Assembly (NCBI GenBank): GCA_964429805.1
Contig: CAYSDH010000033.1
Span: 1-34,895 of the forward strand
Source: CAYSDH01 sp964429805
GTDB lineage: Bacteria > Bacteroidota > Bacteroidia > Flavobacteriales_D > JABDKJ01
Length of the DNA stretch: 34,895 nt
Direction of reading: 5' to 3'
Shown here: piece after piece, positions 8,369-15,795 of the stretch
Position numbering within the stretch: position 1 is the stretch's first letter
How the letters are laid out: each line of letters starts with the position of its first letter
Notes under the pieces: generated by a model
Database searches by the model: none
Seen by the model: only the letters and a program-made list of their open reading frames with translations
Told to the model about the DNA's origin: nothing
Translations under genes and position numbers: made by a program

Positions 8369-10834
8369 GTGGCAAAGAAGAAGACAAAAAAAGAAATTGA
8401 GGCAGCAAAAAAGAATAAGCGCAAGTGGTCGCGGCTTCTTTGGCTTGCTGTGCTGTCGCCTATTTTGGGGCTTGGTCTGCTCCTCGCAGCAGCTAGTTTT
8501 AGTGATCTTCCCTCCATTGACGAACTGGGTAACCCGAATAGTGAACTGGCTACGGAGATTTTAACTTCTGACAATGTTTTGCTGGGCAAGTACTATAAGA
8601 AGAATAGGACCAATGTTGAATACCAAGGCTTAAATGAACATATCATCAATTCACTTCTGTCAACGGAGGATGAGCGATTTCGCGGCCATTCTGGAATAGA
8701 TGCCCGTGGATTGGCGAGGGCTATTGCCTTTCTGGGCAAACGAGGTGGCGCAAGCACCATTACTCAGCAGCTAGCGAAGATGCAATTTACTGGCCAACGT
8801 GATAAGAGTAATATATTGATTGCCATTTGGCAGAAAGCACAAGAGATGATTATCGCCATGCGCCTCGAAAAATCCTACACGAAAGAGGAAATTCTGGCGA
8901 TGTACTTAAACGAGTATGACTTTCTGAACCAAGCGATTGGCATCAAGTCAGCCGCAAATATCTATTTCAGCAAAGAGCCTAAGAATCTCAACATACAAGA
9001 AAGTGCCATGCTCATCGGCATGCTCAAAAACTCTGCACTCTACAATCCATTGAGAAACCCAGAAGGTGTCACAAACAGAAGAGAAGTGGTACTCTCTCAG
9101 ATGAAAAAAAACGAGGTGATCAATCAGGCCCAATACGATAGCTTGCGTGTATTGCCGCTCGGACTCAATATTAGCAAGCAAGACCACGTAGCTGGATTAG
9201 CGCCATACTTTAGAGAAATTCTGCGTTCAGAACTCTCTACTATTCTCAAAGAAAAAGACAAGAACGGTGACTTCAAGTACATCAACCCCGACACAGACAA
9301 TCCTTATGATCTCTATACAGACGGGTTAAGAATATACACCACCATAGACTCTCGTCTGCAAGAGTATGCCGAGTATGGTGTGCGCACTCACCTGAGTCAG
9401 CGCCTGCAAAAGGACTTTGATCGCTTTACGAGTCGCTCGCTTCGCAACCCGCCTTTTTCCAATGACTTGGACAAAAAAACCATTAACAGAGTGATGAATT
9501 CTGCCAAGAAAAGAAGCAAGCGCTTCAGAACATTGGAAGGAAAATTATGCGGCAAGTGCGAACGCGTGGGCACCCTGCAAAAAGAAAAAGACACGGACGG
9601 TGTGCGCAAGTGGGTTTGCTCAAACAGCGACTGTTTTGCTAGACAGAAAATCTATACCCAAAAAGAAATAGACAAAAACTTTGACACGCCTACAGAGATG
9701 AAAGTATTCACCTACAAAGGCATGGTAGACACCGTCATGACGCCACTAGACTCTATCAAATACTACAAAGGGTTTTTACAAGCGGGGCTCATGTCCATGG
9801 ACCCGACTACAGGATTTGTCAAAGCCTGGGTAGGCGGTATCGACTATAAGAACTTTAAGTATGACCATGTTAAGCAAGGTAAACGACAGGTGGGAAGTAC
9901 ATTTAAACCGATTGTCTATGCTACGGCTATTAGAGAGGGATACTCGCCATGTTATGAGATACCAAAAGTGCCGACCACTTTTGAGAAAGGGACCTTTAAC
10001 TTGACGGAAGACTACACTCCGCAAGACAGCGACAGAGACTATGGCTACATGGCCTCTCTCAACTGGGGTCTCTCTAACTCGGTTAATACCATGACCGCTT
10101 GGGTGATGAAACAATTTGGCCCAGAGGCTGTGGTTAAACTGGCCCAAGACATGGGAATAAAAAGCGAACTGCTTCCAGTACCATCGCTTTGCCTTGGTGT
10201 GGCTGACCTATCGGTATATGAGATTACTGCGGCTAATTCTACGTTTGTCAATCATGGTGTGTATGTAGAGCCAATCATCATCACTCGTATCGAAGACAAG
10301 GGTGGAAACAGCATTTTTGATGTGGCGCCAAAGACCAAAGAGGCCATGGACCCACGAACAGCAGCCATCATGGTTGAAATGATGAAAGGAACTGCAGATG
10401 GAGTCTTTAATGAGCACAAAGAGAAAAGCAGCGGTACAGCCATGCGACTAAGAATGGATCTGCAGAGCAGGAAGTATGATGGCTTCTCAAAAGACATTGA
10501 AATAGCCTGCAAAACGGGGACCACTCAAAACCAATCAGATGGATGGTTTATTGGTATGACTCCAGACCTGGTGACAGGTGTGTGGGTGGGCGCAGAAGAC
10601 CGGGCGGTACGCTTTAGTGACCTTTCACTCGGAATGGGTACAAATATGGCTCTCCCAATCTGGGGACACTTCATGAAAAAAGCTTATGGTGATAAGGACT
10701 TGAAACTAACGATGGACGGTTTCGAGCAACCGCCAGGAATCGACATCTCGCATGAGGTAGATTGTAGCAGAGTAAGCGAAGATGACACAGACTCTTTTGA
10801 CACTGTAGATCCTGACGCTTTCAACACTCCTTAA
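8369..10834 (+). CDS. Class A penicillin-binding protein (PBP1A type) with four-cysteine insert
   Basis: 821 residues from a GTG at 8369; a TTG at 8348 would add seven residues. The N-terminus is lysine-rich, then a single membrane helix (about residues 22-42). The glycosyltransferase 51 domain carries catalytic Glu100 in STEDERF and the STITQQL motif at 129-135. The transpeptidase domain has SxxK (Ser510 to Lys513), SxN in LSNSVNT, and KTG at 715-717. It polymerises and crosslinks peptidoglycan at the outer face of the inner membrane. Between the two domains is an insertion with Cys394, Cys397, Cys417 and Cys422 (CGKC then CSNSDC), which looks like a zinc ribbon and is unusual in a periplasmic protein. 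The next gene begins nine bases after its stop. Confidence 0.96.
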   Translation: MAKKKTKKEIEAAKKNKRKWSRLLWLAVLSPILGLGLLLAAASFSDLPSIDELGNPNSELATEILTSDNVLLGKYYKKNRTNVEYQGLNEHIINSLLSTEDERFRGHSGIDARGLARAIAFLGKRGGASTITQQLAKMQFTGQRDKSNILIAIWQKAQEMIIAMRLEKSYTKEEILAMYLNEYDFLNQAIGIKSAANIYFSKEPKNLNIQESAMLIGMLKNSALYNPLRNPEGVTNRREVVLSQMKKNEVINQAQYDSLRVLPLGLNISKQDHVAGLAPYFREILRSELSTILKEKDKNGDFKYINPDTDNPYDLYTDGLRIYTTIDSRLQEYAEYGVRTHLSQRLQKDFDRFTSRSLRNPPFSNDLDKKTINRVMNSAKKRSKRFRTLEGKLCGKCERVGTLQKEKDTDGVRKWVCSNSDCFARQKIYTQKEIDKNFDTPTEMKVFTYKGMVDTVMTPLDSIKYYKGFLQAGLMSMDPTTGFVKAWVGGIDYKNFKYDHVKQGKRQVGSTFKPIVYATAIREGYSPCYEIPKVPTTFEKGTFNLTEDYTPQDSDRDYGYMASLNWGLSNSVNTMTAWVMKQFGPEAVVKLAQDMGIKSELLPVPSLCLGVADLSVYEITAANSTFVNHGVYVEPIIITRIEDKGGNSIFDVAPKTKEAMDPRTAAIMVEMMKGTADGVFNEHKEKSSGTAMRLRMDLQSRKYDGFSKDIEIACKTGTTQNQSDGWFIGMTPDLVTGVWVGAEDRAVRFSDLSLGMGTNMALPIWGHFMKKAYGDKDLKLTMDGFEQPPGIDISHEVDCSRVSEDDTDSFDTVDPDAFNTP

Positions 10835-10843
10835 ACTCAATAG

Positions 10844-12625
10844 ATGAGCCTCGGAGGAAAACTGGTGTACTACATACTGTGCGCTGGCCTGTTTATCTAC
10901 CTCATCGTCAGAAGTGTGCATGTGCCCTTCGTGCATGACGAGTCCATGACTTTTTTCCACTACATCCACACTGGGCAGATATGGCCAGGTACTGGAGTAG
11001 AAGACGCCAATAATCACCTGTTAAACAGCTACCTCTCTCACTTTTTCTACCGCATATTTGGCGAGTCAGCTTTGGTACTGCGGCTGCCCAATGTCCTGTC
11101 CATACTCGTGCTATTTGTCTACCTAAGACGAATCTCTGATGAGATAAAAAGCAAATCTTTAAGGTGGGCTTTTTTGTTGGGCATACTCTTCGCGCATTAC
11201 TTCTTTGAGTTCTTTGGACTGTGCAGAGGTTATGGCATGTCCATGGCTTTTATCATTGCGGCTCTCTCGTATTTGATGCGTCACATTAAGACCCACCGCC
11301 ACATGGACGCCATCTCTTGCTTAATATGGATGAGTCTCGCGCTGCTGGCCAACATGGCCCTCATGAACTCTGTCCTCATCATGCTCACCCTGCTTGCGTT
11401 AAGTGCGTACTTCTCAAAACCAAGCCGGAGTGACTTAAAGATTCTTTTGCCTTGGACAGCAGTCTTTGGCCTTTTTCTGACTCTCATGATCTATCACAGC
11501 ATGGACATGAAAAACAAAGGCCTGCTCTACTACGGTCAGGGAGACGGAATCTGGGATGTGGCCGTGCTGCCCATCTGCGAGTACCTTTTTGGAGATGGAC
11601 AAATAGGAGGTGTCGTCTCAGTGATAGTCATCTTGATCGCGGTTGGCGCACACCTGGTTGGTCAAGTGAAGTCTCGTCCTACAATTCAAAACCTGCTTTT
11701 GTCAGAGCCTTTTACTGTGCTGCTTGCAGGTAATCTTGTAGGCATGGTTTTACTCCATTATTTGCTGGGCGTAAACTACCCCGAAGACAGAGTGGGACTG
11801 TATCTATTTCCATTCATGATTGGAGCGCTCATCTTTCAAATAGATAGACAGCGTATCGTCTTTCTTCAACGAGCACTTGCACTGCTTTGTCTCTTCTTCC
11901 CTATTGATTTTTTCCTTTCTGCCAACACAGACCACGTGCACCATTGGTACAGAGAACACATCGGTCCGGAAATGATTTCTGCCGTAGAGAAAGAATTTAA
12001 TGATGTCAATCACCGGCCCACTTTTAATGCCTACCACACACAAATCGGGTCTCACATGATGAGTCAACGATTGATGGACAAGCCACTTGGCACCCTCATG
12101 TGGGAAAACCATCCTGATGGTATCTCCGACTTTTTAATGCTACGTGATGACCAAGCGCACCTCGCTCCTGATGGCTACGACCTTCGCTTTACAGATGAAG
12201 TAAATAACAACTCGCTCTGGAAGAGAAAGTTACTATTAGATCGGTCGCTCATTGAGTCACAGTCAGACACCTCAATGCGCAGTCATACAGAATACGGAGT
12301 GTTACTGGACATCACGATGCCATTGGCACCTGAGCAGAGTCTGCTCATCGAATCTGACATTGATATTGAAAAAGCACCAATGAGCAAAAGGCTACAGCTC
12401 ATTATTGCAATTAAGGACTCAGCGGGAGAAAACCTGCTATACAGCAATGTCTACCTCAGTAGGCTGCAGATGACGCCAGCATACAGTGCTCGTGTGGCAC
12501 TTCCCCTATCAAAAATTCCTGAGGGAGCGACAAGACTGAAGGTGTACTTGTGGAGTCCAGATCAGGATTCTTTTGTGATTGCTGCTCAAGAAACTCGCCT
12601 ATACCGGCTGTCAGAGACGAACTAA
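10844..12625 (+). CDS. Polytopic membrane protein, GT-C glycosyltransferase-like
   Basis: 593 residues. The first about 350 are very hydrophobic, with roughly 9-11 membrane helices; the last about 230 form a soluble domain, likely periplasmic. The first extracytoplasmic loop has HDES (His31, Asp32, Glu33), then NNHLLNSYLSH and, at the end of the loop, FGES...RLPN. This is the arrangement seen in GT-C/PMT-type transferases that use a polyprenyl-phosphate sugar, where an acidic residue of the first loop is catalytic and an RLP motif opens the next helix. Donor and acceptor are unknown. It directly follows the PBP gene, so a role in modifying envelope glycans or secreted proteins is possible, but this is inference. 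Confidence 0.7.
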   Translation: MSLGGKLVYYILCAGLFIYLIVRSVHVPFVHDESMTFFHYIHTGQIWPGTGVEDANNHLLNSYLSHFFYRIFGESALVLRLPNVLSILVLFVYLRRISDEIKSKSLRWAFLLGILFAHYFFEFFGLCRGYGMSMAFIIAALSYLMRHIKTHRHMDAISCLIWMSLALLANMALMNSVLIMLTLLALSAYFSKPSRSDLKILLPWTAVFGLFLTLMIYHSMDMKNKGLLYYGQGDGIWDVAVLPICEYLFGDGQIGGVVSVIVILIAVGAHLVGQVKSRPTIQNLLLSEPFTVLLAGNLVGMVLLHYLLGVNYPEDRVGLYLFPFMIGALIFQIDRQRIVFLQRALALLCLFFPIDFFLSANTDHVHHWYREHIGPEMISAVEKEFNDVNHRPTFNAYHTQIGSHMMSQRLMDKPLGTLMWENHPDGISDFLMLRDDQAHLAPDGYDLRFTDEVNNNSLWKRKLLLDRSLIESQSDTSMRSHTEYGVLLDITMPLAPEQSLLIESDIDIEKAPMSKRLQLIIAIKDSAGENLLYSNVYLSRLQMTPAYSARVALPLSKIPEGATRLKVYLWSPDQDSFVIAAQETRLYRLSETN

Positions 12626-12634
12626 AATATGTGA

Positions 12635-12642
12635 TACATTTG
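12635..12642 (+). promoter_or_regulatory. Probable internal promoter (-7 TACATTTG) for scoA-scoB-sufE
   Basis: A full match to TAnnTTTG sits 26 bases before the scoA ATG, just past the stop of the preceding gene. No good TTTG appears at -33. The 43-base gap is the largest in this gene run, consistent with a separate start for the CoA-transferase genes. Confidence 0.45.
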
Positions 12643-12668
12643 ACCGAGGCACAAAACCTCTGTTTCAC

Positions 12669-13367
12669 ATGAATAAATTAGTAGACAATGCTCAAGCCGC
12701 CATCAAAGGCGTCTCGGACAACATGACGCTTATGCTGGGTGGCTTCGGGCTGTGCGGTATACCAGAAAACTGCATCAGCGCGCTGGTAGAGAGTGGAGTG
12801 AGTGGACTCACCTGTATCTCAAATAATGCTGGAGTAGATGACTTTGGATTAGGGCTGCTGCTCCAAAAGAAGCAGATTAAAAAGATGATCTCTTCCTATG
12901 TGGGAGAAAACGATGAGTTTGAGCGCCAGATGCTCAGCGGTGAATTAGAAGTAGACCTGATTCCGCAAGGTTCACTGGCAGAGAGATGCCGTGCTGGCGG
13001 TGCTGGTGTGCCTGCGTTTTACACACCCGCTGGCTATGGCACAGAGGTTGGAGAAGGCAAAGAAGTGAGAGAGTTTAATGGAAAGCCACATATACTTGAG
13101 TCTGCGCTGATAGCCGATTTTGCCATAGTCAAAGCATGGAAAGGAGACCGATATGGGAATCTCGTGTTTAAGGGCACAGCGCGTAATTTTAATCCGCTAA
13201 TGGCCATGGCTGGCAAGATTACTATTGCCGAAGTAGAAGAACTCGTAGAGCCAGGAGAACTGGACCCAAACTTCATCCACACATCAGGTATTTTCGTGCA
13301 GCGAATTTTTCAGGGAGTGGGTTATGAAAAGAGAATTGAGCAACGCACCGTAAGGGCAAGAAACTAG
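12669..13367 (+). CDS. scoA: 3-oxoacid CoA-transferase (succinyl-CoA:acetoacetate), subunit A
   Basis: 232 residues. It contains the family I CoA-transferase subunit A signature: GGFGLCGIPE near residue 20, then CISNNAGVDDFGLG, KMISSYVGEN and, further on, IPQGSLAERCRAGGAGVPAFYTPAGYGT. With subunit B it moves CoA between succinyl-CoA and acetoacetate, used in ketone-body, butyrate or branched-chain degradation. The ATG at 12669 is chosen because homologues begin close to the MNKLV...A sequence; the frame is open further upstream, but that would overlap the preceding gene and add unrelated residues. Subunit B begins six bases after the stop. Confidence 0.95.
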   Translation: MNKLVDNAQAAIKGVSDNMTLMLGGFGLCGIPENCISALVESGVSGLTCISNNAGVDDFGLGLLLQKKQIKKMISSYVGENDEFERQMLSGELEVDLIPQGSLAERCRAGGAGVPAFYTPAGYGTEVGEGKEVREFNGKPHILESALIADFAIVKAWKGDRYGNLVFKGTARNFNPLMAMAGKITIAEVEELVEPGELDPNFIHTSGIFVQRIFQGVGYEKRIEQRTVRARN

Positions 13368-13373
13368 AAAGAC

Positions 13374-14030
13374 ATGCTGGACAAACAAGGAATAGCAAAG
13401 CGAATAGCTCAAGAGCTTCAAAACGGTTGGTATGTAAATCTAGGAATTGGTATTCCGACACTCATCGCCAATTATGTGCCTGAGGGAATTTCTGTTGAGT
13501 TTCAGTCAGAGAATGGCATACTCGGCATGGGACCATTTCCGTATGAAGGAGACGAAGACGCAGACCTCATCAATGCAGGAAAGCAAACCGTGACGGCCAT
13601 GCCCGGAGCAAGTATTTTTGACTCAGCCACGAGCTTTGCCATGATACGCGGACAGCACATACAACTTACGGTGCTTGGCGCCATGGAAGTCTCTGAAACT
13701 GGAGACATCGCTAACTGGAAGATACCAGGGCGCATGGTTAAAGGCATGGGCGGTGCCATGGACTTAGTGGCATCAGCAGACAACATTATTGTGGCCATGA
13801 TGCACACCAACAAGAGAGGTGAATCAAAACTTCTTCCTTCTTGCTCACTGCCGCTTACAGGTGTGAAGTGCGTGAAGAAAATAGTGACCAATCTAGCAGT
13901 ACTTGATGTCACAGATGACGGATTTAAACTCATCGAAACGGCACCGGGTGTGAGCGTAGATGAAGTGAAAGCCGCCACCGCAGGAAAACTCATAGTGGAT
14001 GGCGACATCCCAGAAATGACTATTGCTTAA
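13374..14030 (+). CDS. scoB: 3-oxoacid CoA-transferase (succinyl-CoA:acetoacetate), subunit B
   Basis: 218 residues. GIGIPTLIANY lies near residue 24, followed by the catalytic SENGILGMGP, where Glu46 forms the glutamyl-CoA thioester. The downstream GGAMDL segment (in MVKGMGGAMDLV) is typical of subunit B. It forms a heterodimer or heterotetramer with the scoA product. The TAA stop shares its last base with the ATG of the next gene (TAATG), indicating translational coupling to sufE. Substrate preference between acetoacetate and other 3-oxoacids cannot be decided from sequence. Confidence 0.96.
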   Translation: MLDKQGIAKRIAQELQNGWYVNLGIGIPTLIANYVPEGISVEFQSENGILGMGPFPYEGDEDADLINAGKQTVTAMPGASIFDSATSFAMIRGQHIQLTVLGAMEVSETGDIANWKIPGRMVKGMGGAMDLVASADNIIVAMMHTNKRGESKLLPSCSLPLTGVKCVKKIVTNLAVLDVTDDGFKLIETAPGVSVDEVKAATAGKLIVDGDIPEMTIA

Positions 14031-14455
14031 TGGCTTCGCTAATAGAACAAAGACAGGCAGAGTTAATCGAAGAGTTTACCTTTTTCGATGACTGGATGGA
14101 TCGATATTCTCACATCATAGATATGGGAAAAGAGCTGGGCGCTATGCCGCAAAGCGAAAAGAAAGAAGATAACCTGATCAAGGGCTGCCAAAGCAAGGTG
14201 TGGCTGAGCGCCTCAGTAGAAGATGGTCGTGTGAAATTTTTAGCCGACTCTGATGCCATTATCACCAAAGGTCTAGTCGCCATGATGATCAATGTGCTCT
14301 CTGATGCACCGGCCCAAGAAATACTGGAAGCTGAGCTTCACTTCATCAAAGAGGTTGGGCTTCAAGAGCACCTGTCTCCTACTCGGAGCAATGGCTTGGC
14401 ATCTATGGTCAAGCAGATGAGAATGTATGCGCTGGCCCTTCAGGCGGTGTCATAA
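14030..14455 (+). CDS. sufE: SufE-family sulfur acceptor for Fe-S cluster assembly
   Basis: 141 residues, the standard SufE length. The sulfur-accepting cysteine is Cys53 in LIKGCQSKVWL, and the preceding MGKELGAMP segment and acidic EDNLI are also characteristic. SufE takes persulfide sulfur from the cysteine desulfurase SufS and passes it to the SufBCD scaffold. No other suf gene lies nearby; instead it is coupled to scoB by a one-base overlap. The 3' end overlaps the convergent rsmF-like gene by six bases, with no room for a terminator between them. Confidence 0.95.
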   Translation: MASLIEQRQAELIEEFTFFDDWMDRYSHIIDMGKELGAMPQSEKKEDNLIKGCQSKVWLSASVEDGRVKFLADSDAIITKGLVAMMINVLSDAPAQEILEAELHFIKEVGLQEHLSPTRSNGLASMVKQMRMYALALQAVS

Positions 14456-15787
14456 GGCATTCAACTCCTTACGAATACGCCAGTGCTTTGGGTAGTGGTT
14501 TTTCATGCGGCCGGCCGCAATTTTTATCCAGCCTAAAGTCGCCTCTTCGTATCTGGCCAAGTACATGCCGTCTTCTGGTTTACCTACGTCAAAGGTTTCT
14601 CTGCGCAAATACCGCAAGGCTTGCTCTTTAGTTAAAGAGATAGACGAAAACGAATCAGGTACAAATTCAGACAACGTAAGTTCATGATCAGGCACGAGCT
14701 TGCCCTTCATAAATTCACCAATTCGCACGCCCATTTTAGTGATATAGAGGCTGTCATTCAGCTCTGAAGCCACATCGATGTATGGAGTTGGCAAGGAGAA
14801 AATATCTCCATCAGAACTAGTATAACATGCTGCATCGCTTCGCACAAAACCTGTGAGGTCTTCTTTGCTCATTCTAAACTCACTCTTGCCTCTAAATTTC
14901 TTTTCGCTGGTCTCAGTCGTCTTTCTCAATACGGCCATGAACAGTCCTTCGCCACTTACTTTGTGCGGGTGAAAAGCCATGCAGCCTTTTGCTACTTGTG
15001 TGACTCCCCAGGCCTCTGGAATAGTGATGTCCACGGGCTCAAAACCAAGGTCAATCAAGAAATCGACATTGTGTTGATTCTCTTGCTCCGCATACGTACA
15101 TGTGGAGTATATCAATAGGCCATCGCTTTTGAGACAGGGTGTAGCATCTGCCAAAATCTTTTTCTGTCGAGACGCACAGAAGTCTACTGCTTCCAGCGAC
15201 CATTGCTCACAGGCCTTTGGGTCTCTGCGAAACAGCCCCTCTCCAGAACACGGTGCATCTATAACTATACAGTCAAACAAAGGGGGCAGTGAGGAAAAGG
15301 CATGCGGCTCATTCATGCTCACCATCACATTTGCAAAGCCCCACTTACTGATGTTCTCTTTGAGAATATTGTTTCTCGAGCGTATTATCTCGTTGCTGAC
15401 CAGTAGCCCTTGACCATTGAGATGATTTAGGATGTTTAGCGACTTACCGCCAGGAGCAGCACACAGATCGAGCACCACCGATTCGCGATCAGTCAAGCAT
15501 TGCCTCAGCACCTCGGTGACAAACATGGACGAAGACTCTTGCGAGTAGTAATGACCAGCGTGGTAGTATGGGTCCGCAATAAAAGAGGGTCTCGTTGACA
15601 AGTGTCTTCCTAGCTCATTCCAGGCCACTGCGCTAGGCTCTGGCAAGCGGTCTGGCCCAGATTTTCTTGGATGAAGGAGTACAGAAGATTGTGCCTCAGC
15701 AGAGAGTGAGTCAATAAAGGTGTCGGAATACGCTGGGAATTGCTCTTTTATGCGCTGTACAAAAGCTGGGGGCAATGCAGAGGCCAT
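14450..15787 (-). CDS. rRNA (cytosine-C5) methyltransferase, RsmF/NOP2/Sun family
   Basis: 445 residues. The S-adenosylmethionine-binding core has LDLCAAPGGKS (residues 106-116). The catalytic pair of cysteines is present: Cys180 in DAPCSGEG (motif IV) and Cys230 in STCTY (motif VI). The N-terminal segment (HYYSQESSSM near 79-88) is the usual lead-in to the catalytic domain, and a C-terminal extension of about 150 residues resembles the RNA-binding part of RsmF. It should methylate C5 of a cytosine in 16S rRNA; the exact position is not deducible. Its ATG lies eight bases after the porE-like stop, so it is the second gene of a two-gene unit. Confidence 0.93.
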   Translation of the reverse strand: MASALPPAFVQRIKEQFPAYSDTFIDSLSAEAQSSVLLHPRKSGPDRLPEPSAVAWNELGRHLSTRPSFIADPYYHAGHYYSQESSSMFVTEVLRQCLTDRESVVLDLCAAPGGKSLNILNHLNGQGLLVSNEIIRSRNNILKENISKWGFANVMVSMNEPHAFSSLPPLFDCIVIDAPCSGEGLFRRDPKACEQWSLEAVDFCASRQKKILADATPCLKSDGLLIYSTCTYAEQENQHNVDFLIDLGFEPVDITIPEAWGVTQVAKGCMAFHPHKVSGEGLFMAVLRKTTETSEKKFRGKSEFRMSKEDLTGFVRSDAACYTSSDGDIFSLPTPYIDVASELNDSLYITKMGVRIGEFMKGKLVPDHELTLSEFVPDSFSSISLTKEQALRYLRRETFDVGKPEDGMYLARYEEATLGWIKIAAGRMKNHYPKHWRIRKELNAL

Positions 15788-15795
15788 AGAGCCTA

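Noticed and set aside
12579..12668. 30-codon N-terminal extension of scoA
   Set aside because: It overlaps the end of the preceding gene and precedes the MNKLV start expected for the family.
13502..14008. 168-codon antisense frame over scoB
   Set aside because: Mirror of a real gene; composition is rich in Ser, Met and Pro and lacks motifs.
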